Positions 6,297 through 14,592 of a DNA stretch of 30,086 nt are shown here, piece after piece (position 1 is the first letter of the stretch; each line of letters starts with the position of its first letter). The notes beneath the pieces are model-generated. The model was not told where the DNA came from and did not search any database. It saw nothing but the letters and a program-made list of their open reading frames with translations. Source of the stretch: an uncultured Acidiphilium sp. (GTDB taxonomy: Bacteria > Bacillota > Clostridia > Christensenellales > Borkfalkiaceae); the NCBI GenBank assembly GCA_902495325.1, contig CABUWK010000026.1:1-30086 (forward strand), given 5' to 3'. The position numbers and the translations under genes are program-made.

Positions 6297-7156
6297 TAAA
6301 ACTTGCCGACAAGTGGAAGGACTATTCCGTGATCGCCACGGGAGACGGATATAAGTTAGAGCGTTGGAAAGACGTTACTCTCCTTCGCCCGGACCCGCAG
6401 GTCATCTGGCCGAGCAGAACGGATATGTCTTCCTATAAGTCGTTAAACGCGAAATATATCCGGAGCGAAAACGGGGGCGGAGAGTGGAAACGCTTAAAGC
6501 CCATGCCGCAGGAGTGGACGGTTTCTTACGGGGATCTTAAGTTTCTCGTAAAGCCGATGGGATTCAAGCATACGGGGCTTTTCCCCGAACAGGCGGTCAA
6601 CTGGGATAAAATGACCGAACTTGTGAAAAACGCCGGCAGACCGATTTCCGTTCTGAACCTTTTCGCCTACACGGGCGGCGCGACCGTTGCTTTAGCGGCG
6701 GCGGGGGCGAGCGTCTGCCACGTGGACGCAAGCAAAGGCATGGTCGAACGGGCGGGGGAGAACCTTCGCCTGTCCGGGCTCGGCGACGCAAACGTGCGCT
6801 TTATTATAGACGACTGCAAGAAGTTCGTTCAGCGGGAGATCCGCCGCGGCAGAAAGTACGACGCGATCCTGATGGATCCGCCGAGCTACGGCAGAGGTCC
6901 GAACGGAGAAATGTGGAAACTCGAAAGCGAACTGTATCCCCTGGTGGAAACGTGTGCCGGGGTGCTTTCGGATCATCCGCTGTTCTTTCTGATCAACAGT
7001 TATACGACGGGGCTTCAGCCTACCGTTCTTGCCGATATTTTAAAGCTTTGTTTTTCGAAGTACAAAGGTACGATCGACGCATACGAAGTAGGGCTTCCCA
7101 CGGAAGAGGGGATCGCCCTGCCGTGCGGTGCGGGAGGAATGTTTATTTATGAGTGA
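6293..7156 (+). CDS. Class I SAM-dependent RNA methyltransferase (RlmI-like)
   Basis: A 287-aa protein with a Rossmann-type methyltransferase core. The SAM-binding motif I is LNLFAYTGGAT at 121-131, followed by the acidic HVDAS at 143-147. The catalytic DPPSYG is at 195-200, as in the RlmI/RlmK 23S rRNA (cytosine-C5) methyltransferase superfamily. The N-terminal ~90 residues replace the PUA domain of E. coli RlmI, which is absent. The start overlaps the ileS stop (ATGA), so it is translationally coupled to ileS. An RNA substrate is inferred from family and neighbours (synthetase and pseudouridine synthase); the target base is unknown. Confidence 0.85.
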   Translation: MIKLADKWKDYSVIATGDGYKLERWKDVTLLRPDPQVIWPSRTDMSSYKSLNAKYIRSENGGGEWKRLKPMPQEWTVSYGDLKFLVKPMGFKHTGLFPEQAVNWDKMTELVKNAGRPISVLNLFAYTGGATVALAAAGASVCHVDASKGMVERAGENLRLSGLGDANVRFIIDDCKKFVQREIRRGRKYDAILMDPPSYGRGPNGEMWKLESELYPLVETCAGVLSDHPLFFLINSYTTGLQPTVLADILKLCFSKYKGTIDAYEVGLPTEEGIALPCGAGGMFIYE

Positions 7157-7865
7157 AAATCAGATGACGAAAGAAGACCTCATTATTTTATATGAGGATA
7201 ACCATATCATCGTTGTTTTAAAACCGCAGAACGTGCCTTGTTGCGAGGACGAATCGAAAGACAAAGACCTGCTGTCGGTCATCAAGGATTATATCAAAGA
7301 AAAAGAGAACAAGCCGGGCAACGTTTACGTGGGGCTTGTGCATCGTCTCGATCGCCCGACGGGCGGCGTGATGGTTTACGCAAAGAGCAGCAAGGCGGCG
7401 GCAAGGCTTTCCGAAAGCATGAAGACGGGCGATTTCGAAAAGAAGTATTTTACCGTTCTGGTCGGAACCCCGCGCGAGAAATCGGCGACCCTTACCAATT
7501 ACATGAAAAAGAACCCCATCAACAATATGGTTTACGTCTGCGGACAGACGGTGGAAGGGGCGAAGTTTGCCGAGCTCGAATATAAAATTCTGGAAGAAAA
7601 AGGCGGGCTTTCCCTTGCGGAGATCAAACTGCATACGGGAAGAAGCCATCAGATCCGCGTGCAGATGGCGAACATCGGCACCCCCGTGTTCGGAGATATG
7701 CGCTACGGCGGGGAAAAAGCGGTGAAAGGAAAACTTGCCCTTTGGGCGACAAGCCTTGCTTTTACGCACCCCGTTTCCAAGCAAAGGCTTTGCTTTAAGA
7801 TCGAACCGCCGAAGGAAATTATCCCGTGGAAATATTTCGAAACGGGAAAAGCGGTGGAAGTATAA
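7149..7865 (+). CDS. RluD/RsuA-superfamily pseudouridine synthase
   Basis: The 238-aa protein has the pseudouridine synthase core of the RluA type: LYEDNHIIVVLKPQNV near the start, the catalytic loop HRLDRPTGG with Asp at residue 68, YAKSSKAAARLS, KKYFTVLVG, and the C-terminal LHTGRSHQIRVQMA. It lacks the N-terminal S4 domain of RluD, so it is a short stand-alone form. It isomerises uridine in rRNA or tRNA; the target site cannot be read from sequence. I chose ATG 7149, preceded by GGGAGGA (7131-7137), over an in-frame GTG seven codons upstream. It overlaps the methyltransferase gene by 8 bp. Confidence 0.9.
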   Translation: MSENQMTKEDLIILYEDNHIIVVLKPQNVPCCEDESKDKDLLSVIKDYIKEKENKPGNVYVGLVHRLDRPTGGVMVYAKSSKAAARLSESMKTGDFEKKYFTVLVGTPREKSATLTNYMKKNPINNMVYVCGQTVEGAKFAELEYKILEEKGGLSLAEIKLHTGRSHQIRVQMANIGTPVFGDMRYGGEKAVKGKLALWATSLAFTHPVSKQRLCFKIEPPKEIIPWKYFETGKAVEV

Positions 7866-7882
7866 CTTGTTACAGAAAAACA

Positions 7883-7907
7883 AATAAACGGCTATAAGCC
7901 GTTTATT
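7883..7907. other. Symmetric hairpin between the pseudouridine synthase gene and fhs
   Basis: A perfect 11-bp stem AATAAACGGCT / AGCCGTTTATT has a 3-nt loop (ATA) and no T-tract after it (TGCATATTT). It is a weak terminator or processing structure, 20 nt upstream of the fhs start. Confidence 0.55.
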
Positions 7908-7927
7908 GCATATTTACGGAGGTTTTT

Positions 7928-9604
7928 ATGAAGACGGACATCGAAATCGCGCAGGCTGCTTTCGAAAAGGCGGAAGATATTTCCGTTATTGCCGCAAAAA
8001 TCGGGATCGGCGAAAAATACGTCGAAAAATACGGAAACTACAAAGCAAAGATCGACCTTTCCTATTTAAACGAAAACGGAAAAGAACGAGGAAAACTGAT
8101 CCTCGTTACGGCGATCACGCCGACGCCTGCGGGCGAAGGAAAAACGACGACGACGATCGGGCTTGCCGACGGAATGAGAAGGATCGGGAAATCGGTTGCG
8201 GTGGCTCTTCGCGAGCCCTCTCTCGGTCCCGTGTTCGGGATCAAAGGCGGCGCGGCGGGCGGCGGCTATGCGCAGGTGATCCCGATGGAAGATATCAATC
8301 TTCATTTTACGGGAGATTTCCACGCGATCGGCGCGGCAAACAACCTTCTTGCCGCCATGCTCGACAATCACATTCAGCAGGGAAACGCCCTCGGGATCGA
8401 CGTGAGAAAGATCACCTGGAAACGTTGCGTGGATATGAACGACCGCCAGCTCCGCTTTATCGTGGACGGACTCGGCGGAAAAGTGAACGGAACGCCGAGA
8501 GAGGACGGGTTCGATATCACCGTCGCTTCCGAAGTTATGGCGATCCTCTGTCTGTCCCGTTCGATCGCGGATTTAAAAGAAAGGCTTTCCGAAATCATCG
8601 TCGGCTATACTTATGACGACAAGCCGGTTACGGCGGGTGATCTGAAAGCGCAGGGCGCGATGGCGGCACTTCTGAAAGACGCTTTGAAGCCCAATCTCGT
8701 GCAGACCCTCGAGGGTACGCCCGCATTCGTGCACGGCGGTCCTTTTGCGAACATCGCGCACGGGTGCAATTCTCTCATAGCAACGGAAATGGCGCTTCGT
8801 TCCGCCGATTATGCGATCACCGAGGCGGGGTTCGGCGCAGACCTCGGTGCGGAAAAATTTCTTGATATCAAGTGCAGAAAAGCGGGGTTTTCCCCCGCGG
8901 CGGTCGTTGTGGTGGCAACGGTGCGCGCCCTCAAAATGCACGGCGGGCTCGATAAAAAATCACTCGGAGAAGAAAACCCCGAAGCTCTCGGAAAAGGAGT
9001 GCCGAACCTTTTGAGGCACGTTTCGAATATCAGAGACGTTTACGGGCTTCCATGCGTGGTGGCGATCAATCGTTTCCCGACCGATACGGACGAGGAAATT
9101 TCTTTCATCATGAAAGAGTGTGCGCGCCTTAACGTGAATACCGTTCTTTCCGACGTCTGGGCGGAAGGCGGCAAGGGCGGCGAAGCTCTTGCAAAAGAAG
9201 TCGTTCGCCTGTGCGAAGAGGAAACGCCAAATTTCCGTTACGCTTACGACGAAACGCTCGGGATCAGAGAGAAAATCGAAACGATCGTAAAAAAAGTTTA
9301 TCGCGGAGCGGGCGTGAATATTCTCCCTGCCGCGCAGAAACAGATCGATATGTTCGAATTGCTCGGTTACGGAAATCTTCCCGTTTGCATGGCGAAAACG
9401 CAGTATAGTTTTTCGGACGATCCGACCCTTCTCGGCGCGCCCGAAGGTTTTACCGTTACGGTAAAAAACGTGAAGATCTCCGCCGGCGCGGGGTTTATCG
9501 TCGTTCTGACCGGAGATGTGATGACGATGCCCGGGCTTCCGAAAAAACCTGCCGCGGAATCGATCGACGTGACGGACGACGGAAAGATCGTCGGGTTGTT
9601 CTGA
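7928..9604 (+). CDS. fhs: Formate-tetrahydrofolate ligase
   Basis: A 558-aa, full-length ATP-dependent ligase making 10-formyl-THF from formate and THF. The P-loop TPTPAGEGKTTTT is at residues 64-76. Other family blocks are REPSLGPVFGIKGGAAGGGYAQV, DINLHFTGDFHAI, FVHGGPFANIAHGCNS, TEAGFGADLGAEKF and CMAKTQYSFSDDP. It supplies one-carbon units for purines and, with thyA and folA further along, for dTMP. ATG follows GGAGGTTTTT. An intrinsic terminator follows the stop, so it is probably monocistronic. I see no clear promoter in the 62-bp gap, so readthrough from the upstream genes is possible. Confidence 0.97.
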   Translation: MKTDIEIAQAAFEKAEDISVIAAKIGIGEKYVEKYGNYKAKIDLSYLNENGKERGKLILVTAITPTPAGEGKTTTTIGLADGMRRIGKSVAVALREPSLGPVFGIKGGAAGGGYAQVIPMEDINLHFTGDFHAIGAANNLLAAMLDNHIQQGNALGIDVRKITWKRCVDMNDRQLRFIVDGLGGKVNGTPREDGFDITVASEVMAILCLSRSIADLKERLSEIIVGYTYDDKPVTAGDLKAQGAMAALLKDALKPNLVQTLEGTPAFVHGGPFANIAHGCNSLIATEMALRSADYAITEAGFGADLGAEKFLDIKCRKAGFSPAAVVVVATVRALKMHGGLDKKSLGEENPEALGKGVPNLLRHVSNIRDVYGLPCVVAINRFPTDTDEEISFIMKECARLNVNTVLSDVWAEGGKGGEALAKEVVRLCEEETPNFRYAYDETLGIREKIETIVKKVYRGAGVNILPAAQKQIDMFELLGYGNLPVCMAKTQYSFSDDPTLLGAPEGFTVTVKNVKISAGAGFIVVLTGDVMTMPGLPKKPAAESIDVTDDGKIVGLF

Positions 9605-9620
9605 TCCTGCCGCTTCCGGA

Positions 9621-9652
9621 ACCGTTTTCCCGTTTCGGGAAGGGTGGTTTTT
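9621..9652 (+). terminator. Terminator of fhs
   Basis: TTCCCG (9627-9632) pairs with CGGGAA (9636-9641) around TTT. The stem is extended by outer ACC/GGT pairs, and a run of T follows (9648-9652). Confidence 0.65.
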
Positions 9653-9675
9653 GAAAATCTTTAAAAAATATTTGC

Positions 9676-9727
9676 CCTGTCATTCCGATCCGGTTTTTTG
9701 CCTTTCCGGTGAAGGATCTCAGGGCAT
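9676..9727 (-). repeat. Interspersed hairpin repeat, copy in reverse orientation
   Basis: On the minus strand it reads GAGATCCTTC...CGGAATGACAGG, matching the pattern CAGATTCTTC...GGATGACA seen at 10694-10788 and 28321-28376. Flanking bases TGCCCTG and CAGGGCA are complementary. It looks like a REP-type intergenic repeat. Confidence 0.5.
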
Positions 9728-9747
9728 TTATGCTTTGTGTGATTAGC

Positions 9748-9805
9748 ATTGGGGGAAATATATTGATCGGCTTAACGGCGTCCTGTTAAGATAAGTTTTC
9801 CCAAT
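9748..9805. other. Nested inverted repeat (possible structured RNA)
   Basis: ATTGGGGGAAA at 9748-9758 pairs with TTTTCCCAAT at 9796-9805 (one bulge). Inside, CTTAAC (9771-9776) pairs exactly with GTTAAG (9785-9790). No protein-coding potential is visible. The strand and role are unknown. Confidence 0.45.
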
Positions 9806-9810
9806 ATACG

Positions 9811-9850
9811 AAAAACCGCAGAGTTCCTTTCGGGAGCCCTGCGGTTTTTT
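9811..9850. terminator. Bidirectional terminator
   Basis: AAAAACCGCAG (9811-9821) pairs with CTGCGGTTTTT (9839-9849) with an inner TTCC/GGGA stem; T-runs occur in both directions. It ends the minus-strand secreted-protein gene, which stops immediately upstream at 9855. Confidence 0.85.
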
Positions 9851-9854
9851 GTTT

Positions 9855-10385
9855 TTATGTTGCGGAAGAAGTGCCTTCCGGTTTGTCATCTTCGGAAGTG
9901 TCGGTATCCGGAAGTTTGAATAAACCGTCATCTTCGGGGTAATCGGAAATTTTTCTGAGATGAAACGTTTTCCCTTTAAAACGACCGTTGTATCGATAAT
10001 CTTCGGTTACTTTTACTTTCAGGTTTCCTTGTTTGTCCTCTTTGAAACGGCAAGTCCATACCCTGTTGTATTCTTCGCGGATTATCTCTTCACCTTGGTC
10101 GACGATAACCGTTCTTATGATTTTGTTTTTATCGTATAAATATCCGGTGGCAATAAGCTTCGGAGAATTCATGTGAATATCGATTTCTTCTCCGTCGATT
10201 CTTAATCTGATCGCAAAAGTGTAGTTCCCGCGGGCAGCGATATATATTTCATCGCATTCCCACTCTCCGACCAAGTCGTGCAAGTGGGCGTCTCCCGGAT
10301 AGAGGCACGCGGCACCGGGTAAAACAGCAACAATAAGAGACAATAAAATAATAAAAGCGTTAATTTTAATAATTTTCTTTTTCAT
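9855..10385 (-). CDS. Small secreted or lipid-anchored protein, unknown function
   Basis: A 176-aa protein with a Lys-rich N-terminus (MKKKIIKIN) and a hydrophobic core (AFIILLSLIVAVLPGAAC) typical of a signal peptide. The Cys at residue 27 could be a lipidation site, but the residues before it (GAA) are not a strict lipobox. The mature part looks like a small beta-rich domain (VGEWECDEIYIAA, FAIRLRIDGEEIDI) with an acidic, Thr/Ser/Pro-rich C-terminal tail. I do not recognise the family; 'VGEWECDEIYI' resembles lipocalin-like or copper-resistance-type lipoproteins that begin with a 'GxW' motif. Its ATG overlaps the stop of a disrupted upstream frame by ATGA. It is flanked by hairpin repeats, suggesting an accessory gene. 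Confidence 0.65.
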   Translation of the reverse strand: MKKKIIKINAFIILLSLIVAVLPGAACLYPGDAHLHDLVGEWECDEIYIAARGNYTFAIRLRIDGEEIDIHMNSPKLIATGYLYDKNKIIRTVIVDQGEEIIREEYNRVWTCRFKEDKQGNLKVKVTEDYRYNGRFKGKTFHLRKISDYPEDDGLFKLPDTDTSEDDKPEGTSSAT

Positions 10386-10628
10386 TCTATTACATACCCG
10401 ATTATATAATTTTTATGGATAACCATGCTTTCCTGAGTTCCAAAATCATCCTTGACCGTAATATCCCCCGGGCAACGGAAACTTCGATTTCCTGATTTTC
10501 AAAGTCATAAATTACATCCGAAAGAGGTTTCCCTTCGTTTCTGTAAACAAGAAGATTGTATACGGCGGCAACTTCGCAACCGGTTTCCTCGAAAGAGGGG
10601 AATCCGAAATTATATTTTATTGTTTCAT
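10382..10628 (-). pseudogene. Frameshifted remnant of a C39/papain-like protein gene
   Basis: The minus strand has ATG AAA CAA TAA after a perfect promoter, but the neighbouring frame continues as KYNFGFPSFEETGCEVAAVY and NLLVYRNEGKPLSDVIYDFE. This resembles the N-terminus of papain-fold (C39-like) proteins, where 'GCexxAvYNaL' carries the catalytic Cys. The frame changes again near 10480, after which a third frame runs DITVKDDFGTQESMVIHKNY to IIGYVIE. That frame ends at a TGA overlapping the next gene's ATG (10382-10385). At least two frameshifts are needed to read one protein. Family assignment is tentative; the disruption itself is visible in the sequence unless it reflects assembly errors. 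Confidence 0.5.
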
Positions 10629-10632
10629 GCTT

Positions 10633-10661
10633 ATTATATCATGCGATAAGTTTTGTGTCAA
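10633..10661 (-). promoter_or_regulatory. Consensus promoter of the remnant and secreted-protein operon
   Basis: On the minus strand TTGACA (10661-10656) and TATAAT (10638-10633) are separated by exactly 17 bp, a perfect sigma-A promoter. It drives the disrupted frame and, through it, the secreted protein gene. Confidence 0.85.
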
Positions 10662-10693
10662 TCGGATAAGAAAAATTTTATACAAACATCATT

Positions 10694-10788
10694 AAACAGA
10701 TTCTTCGCGGGCAGGGTTGCGGGGTCGGCTTAGGATGACAGAAACAGATTCTTCGCGGGCAGGGTGGTTTTTTCGGCTCAGGACGCCA
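10694..10788 (+). repeat. Tandem pair of interspersed repeat units
   Basis: Two units 48 bp apart begin with the same 24 bases (10694-10717 and 10742-10765; core CAGATTCTTCGCGGGCAGGG). The first ends GGCTTAGGATGACAG and the second GGCTCAGGACGCCA. The same pattern recurs at 28321 and, inverted, at 9676. No gene is visible between 10662 and 11074. Besides these repeats the stretch holds only a terminator and the pheS promoter. Confidence 0.7.
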
Positions 10789-10902
10789 AAAATCAAGCGA
10801 GGCAGAGGGGGAGAAAATGAAAACCGACAGGAAAGCCCCAATCTGGAAAAGCCGACCGGCAGGGCGGGGTAACAAAAGACGATCGGGCAGGGGATGACGG
10901 TA

Positions 10903-10936
10903 TCCGTTTCGGATTCTTTCCGAAAGCGGACTTTTT
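10903..10936 (+). terminator. Intrinsic terminator upstream of pheS
   Basis: TCCG-TTTCGG (10903-10912) pairs with CCGAAA-g-CGGA (10920-10930), followed by CTTTTTG. It lies 22 bp before the pheS -35 box. No plus-strand gene precedes it, so the transcript it would end is unknown. Confidence 0.65.
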
Positions 10937-10957
10937 GTTTATCCTTCCGTCTTTTCT

Positions 10958-10986
10958 TTGACATTCTTTCCCTTATTTGTTATAAT
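10958..10986 (+). promoter_or_regulatory. Promoter of pheST
   Basis: TTGACA (10958-10963), 17 bp, TATAAT (10981-10986) is a perfect consensus. The leader to ATG 11075 is only about 80 nt, too short for a T-box; it contains a weak GAGCCG/CGGCTT stem. Confidence 0.9.
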
Positions 10987-11074
10987 ATTTAAGTATAAGC
11001 GCGCGGAGCCGCGGAAGATAAAGTCGGCTTCGCGATCGACGGAAATCGGTAAAACCGAAGAGGTTATTCAGAAT

Positions 11075-12103
11075 ATGATGGAAAACAGAATCGAAGAGAT
11101 CAAACGGGAGATCACCGAGTCTCTTCAGAAGGTCCGTACAAGCAAAGAGCTTCTCGATTTAAAGGCGAAATACACATTCGGAAAGTCGGGGATCATTCCC
11201 GCGCTGATGAAAGAACTCGGGAAAGCGCCGAAAGAAGAAAGACCCCGCCTCGGCGTGGTGATCAACGCCCTGAAGGAATGGGCGAATATGAGCATCGGCA
11301 AAAAAGAAGAAGTGATCGCGGGGCTGGAAGCGAAAGCCCGCTATGCGGAAGAGACGATCGACATTACGATGCCTTCCGAAAAGAAAGAACGCGGCACTCT
11401 TCATCCCGTAACGATCGTAAAGAGGGATCTTTGCGAAATTTTTGCCGGAATGGGCTTCCGCGTGCTCGATACGCGCGAGATCGAAGACGATTTCCATAAT
11501 TTTACCGCGCTCAACACGCCGAAAGAACACCCCGCGCGCGACAAGCAGGATACGTTCTATATCAGCGACGATTTCATGCTTCGCACCCACACTTCGCCCG
11601 GACAGATCCGCGCGATGACGACGATCGAACCGCCGTTCAAAGTTCTGGTGCCCGGCAGAGTATACCGCGCCGACGACGACGCGACCCACTCGCCGATGTT
11701 CCATCAGATGGAAGGGCTTGTGATCGATAAAAATATCACGCTGTGCGATCTTCAGGGCATGCTCGACGTTCTGGTCCGCAAAATGTTCTCGGGCGATGCG
11801 AAAACGAGATTCCGCCCCTCTTTCTTCCCGTTCACCGAACCTTCGGTCGAGGTGGACGTAAGCTGTTTCGAATGCGGCGGAAAGGGTTGCAAACTGTGCA
11901 AAGGCACGGGTTGGATCGAGATCCTCGGCGGCGGTATCGTAAACCGCAGGGTCATCGAAAACTGCGGGCTCGATCCCGATCGGTACACGGGTTTTGCGTT
12001 CGGGCTCGGGCTCGACCGTATCGCCATGCTGAAATACGGGGTCAATAACATTCATATTCTCTATGAGGACGACGCTCGCGCCCTCTCGCAGTTCAAAGGT
12101 TAA
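11075..12103 (+). CDS. pheS: Phenylalanyl-tRNA synthetase alpha subunit
   Basis: A 342-aa class II synthetase subunit. The N-terminal coiled coil (MMENRIEEIKREITESLQKV and following) binds tRNA. The catalytic core has motif 2 (FKVLVPGRVYRADDDATHSP, then MFHQMEG) and motif 3 (FAFGLGLDRIAMLKYGVNN). A Cys cluster, CFECGGKGCKLCKGTGW, sits before the active-site strand, as in many Firmicute PheS. It forms an alpha2-beta2 enzyme with PheT, encoded 16 bp downstream. I chose ATG 11075 (AAGAGG at 11058-11063); ATG 11078 is an equal alternative. The frame is open upstream, but that part overlaps the promoter, so a longer start is excluded. Confidence 0.96.
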   Translation: MMENRIEEIKREITESLQKVRTSKELLDLKAKYTFGKSGIIPALMKELGKAPKEERPRLGVVINALKEWANMSIGKKEEVIAGLEAKARYAEETIDITMPSEKKERGTLHPVTIVKRDLCEIFAGMGFRVLDTREIEDDFHNFTALNTPKEHPARDKQDTFYISDDFMLRTHTSPGQIRAMTTIEPPFKVLVPGRVYRADDDATHSPMFHQMEGLVIDKNITLCDLQGMLDVLVRKMFSGDAKTRFRPSFFPFTEPSVEVDVSCFECGGKGCKLCKGTGWIEILGGGIVNRRVIENCGLDPDRYTGFAFGLGLDRIAMLKYGVNNIHILYEDDARALSQFKG

Positions 12104-12119
12104 GGAGGGCGATAAAAAC

Positions 12120-14519
12120 ATGTTAGCACCGCTCAGTTGGATCAAAGATTTCGTGGACGTGGACTGCACGCCCGAAGAGCTTGAAAAAAAATTGTTCGAT
12201 TGCGGTTTCGAGGTCGAGCAGATCATTCCTTACGGGGATAAGATCGATAAAGTAGTTACTTGTAAAATTATAAAAATCGAACGTCACCCGGACGCGGAGA
12301 GACTGCGCGTCTGTTCGGTAAACGCGGGAAAATACGGCATCCTTCAGATCGTGACCAACGCCGTCAATGTGAAAGAGGGAGACATCGTTCCCGTTGCGGT
12401 GGACGGCGCGACCCTTGCCACGGGAGACAGGATCTTCAACGGAAAACTTCGCGGGGTCGAATCGAACGGCATGTTCTGCGGCGGTGAGGAGATCGGGATC
12501 GACGACGCCTGGTACGAAGGCGCTTCGGGAGACAGCGTTCTGATCTTTCACGACGAATTTCCTCTCGGGGAAGAGGTAAGAGACCTTCTCGCTCTTCGCG
12601 ATTATGTTTTCGATATCAGCGTGCTTGCCAACCGCCCGGATTGTCAGAGCATTATCGGTATTTCCCGCGAGATCGCCTGCGCCCTCGGTAAGCCTTTCAA
12701 AGAGCCCGATCTTTCTTATCATGCGGTCAAAGAAGCGGGGGACGAACCCGTCCGCGTGACGGTGGAAGATAAAGTTCTTTGCCCGCGTTATATCGCGCAC
12801 CTCGTAAAGGACGTGAAGATCGCAAGGTCTCCGCTGTACATGTCGAGAAGGCTTGCGCTCTGCGGTCTGAATTCCATCAATAACATCGTGGATATCACCA
12901 ATTACGTTCTTCTCGAAACGGGGCAGCCGATGCATGCGTTCGACATGAACGATTTAAAAGAAAAACATATCGTCGTCCGCCGCGCGGAAAACGGCGAAAA
13001 GATCACCACGCTCGACGATAAGGAAGTTACGCTTACCGCGGACAACCTTCTTGTCTGCGACGGGAAGACCCCCGTTGCCTTAGCGGGCATCATGGGCGGA
13101 GCGAACAGCGAGATCAAGGACACGACGAACGCCGTATTGTTCGAATGCGCAAAATTCAAGCGGGATAACGTGAGAAGATCTTCCCGCATGCTCGGCAAAG
13201 CGAGCGATTCTTCCAAACGTTTCGAAAAGGGCGTGGACGAATATACGACGGAACGCGCGATGAAACGCGCGCTGCATCTGATCGAAGAACTCGGCGCAGG
13301 CAGAGTGACTGCCGTCGAAACGGACGCTTCGGCGGGAAACAAACAGGAAAACGCCGTTGTGGAAACCACGTTTGCAAAAATAAACGGCGTGCTCGGCATC
13401 GAAGTTCCGAAGGACGAGATCGTCCGTATTTTAAAAAGCCTGAATTTCGGCGTGGAGACGGACGGGGATAAGATCAGAACGATCGCGCCTCCTTATCGCG
13501 AGGACGTGGAAGGGTATCCCGATCTCGCGGAAGAAGTCATCCGCGTGTACGGTTACGAACATATCGTTCCGACCCTTTTAAAAGACGCGACCATTACGGC
13601 GGGCGGGCTTTCCGACCGTCAGAAAAACGAAATGAAGGCGAAAGAGGCTTTGTGTTCTCAGGGATATCACGAAGCGATGACTTATTCCTTCTATTCTAAA
13701 AAAGAACTTGCGGCGCTTCATCTGAACGAAACGGACGAAGAAAACCGTGTGATCGTGATCGAAAACCCGATCAGCGACAATTATGAAGTGATGAGAAGAA
13801 CGCTTGTTCCTTCCATGCTCGCCGTTCTTTCCCGCAACGTAAAACGAGGCAATACGGAAGGGAGATTTTTCGAACTTGCGGAAACGTATATCCCGAAGGA
13901 ACTCCCCGTGAAAGATTTCCCCGAGGAGAGAAAGCACCTTTGCCTTGCCGCATACGGGAAAGAGGAGAATTTCTTCACGATGAAAGGCGCGCTCGAGGAA
14001 CTTGCGGAAACGTTCGGGCTGACCTTCGATCTGAATACCCGCGCCGAAAAGACTTATCTTCACCCCGGGGTTTCGGCAAAAATCCTTTCGGGCGGAAAGG
14101 AGATCGGCTCGTTCGGGCGCGTCGCCTACGAAACGGCGGCGGAGTTTGACCTAGAAATCATGGTTTATGTCGCCGAACTCGATTATACCGCTCTCGAAGA
14201 ACAGATGAACGTGCCCTTCCGCTTTGCGCCGTTGCCGAAATTCAACGAGATCGAAAGAGACCTCGCGCTTGTCTCCGACCGGGCGCTTACTTCTGCGGAG
14301 ATCGAAAACGTGATCCGTTCCGCATGCAAGCAGAACGTGAGATCGGTTAAGTTGTTCGACGTTTTCATGGGCGATCAGGTCGGTGCGGATAAGAAGAGCA
14401 TGGCGTATACCGTTCGCTTCGGCAGCGACGAAAAACAGCTTACGCAGGAAGATATCGACGGATTCGTGAAACGGATCCTTTCCGCGTTGAAACATCGCGT
14501 CAACGTGGATCTCAGGTAA
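12120..14519 (+). CDS. pheT: Phenylalanyl-tRNA synthetase beta subunit
   Basis: A full-length 799-aa PheT. In order: the N-terminal segment (MLAPLSWIKDFVDVD), the EMAP-II-like tRNA-binding domain at about 40-155 (VTCKIIKIERHPDAERLRVC), B3/B4 editing domain (about 210-390; GLNSINNIVDITNYVLLETG), B5 domain (about 400-480), catalytic-like domain, and a C-terminal FDX-ACB anticodon-binding domain (FRFAPLPKFNEIERDLALVS). It also hydrolyses mischarged Tyr-tRNA-Phe through B3/B4. The start has GGAGGGCGATAAAAAC before ATG 12120. It is co-transcribed with pheS. Confidence 0.97.
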   Translation: MLAPLSWIKDFVDVDCTPEELEKKLFDCGFEVEQIIPYGDKIDKVVTCKIIKIERHPDAERLRVCSVNAGKYGILQIVTNAVNVKEGDIVPVAVDGATLATGDRIFNGKLRGVESNGMFCGGEEIGIDDAWYEGASGDSVLIFHDEFPLGEEVRDLLALRDYVFDISVLANRPDCQSIIGISREIACALGKPFKEPDLSYHAVKEAGDEPVRVTVEDKVLCPRYIAHLVKDVKIARSPLYMSRRLALCGLNSINNIVDITNYVLLETGQPMHAFDMNDLKEKHIVVRRAENGEKITTLDDKEVTLTADNLLVCDGKTPVALAGIMGGANSEIKDTTNAVLFECAKFKRDNVRRSSRMLGKASDSSKRFEKGVDEYTTERAMKRALHLIEELGAGRVTAVETDASAGNKQENAVVETTFAKINGVLGIEVPKDEIVRILKSLNFGVETDGDKIRTIAPPYREDVEGYPDLAEEVIRVYGYEHIVPTLLKDATITAGGLSDRQKNEMKAKEALCSQGYHEAMTYSFYSKKELAALHLNETDEENRVIVIENPISDNYEVMRRTLVPSMLAVLSRNVKRGNTEGRFFELAETYIPKELPVKDFPEERKHLCLAAYGKEENFFTMKGALEELAETFGLTFDLNTRAEKTYLHPGVSAKILSGGKEIGSFGRVAYETAAEFDLEIMVYVAELDYTALEEQMNVPFRFAPLPKFNEIERDLALVSDRALTSAEIENVIRSACKQNVRSVKLFDVFMGDQVGADKKSMAYTVRFGSDEKQLTQEDIDGFVKRILSALKHRVNVDLR

Positions 14520-14592
14520 GCGGGGCTTTTGAGAGAAAAAAACAAAACGGTTGTCCGAAGGGGTTGCCCGGCGGTCAGACCGCGGTGTGGAA

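Noticed and set aside
10692..10964. 90-codon minus-strand frame over the repeat pair
   Set aside because: The repeated PAREESV segments come from the tandem DNA repeats, there is no RBS, and it crosses a terminator.
10987..11074. T-box or other riboswitch in front of pheS
   Set aside because: The leader is only about 80 nt and lacks the GGTACC core; a weak stem is all that is visible.
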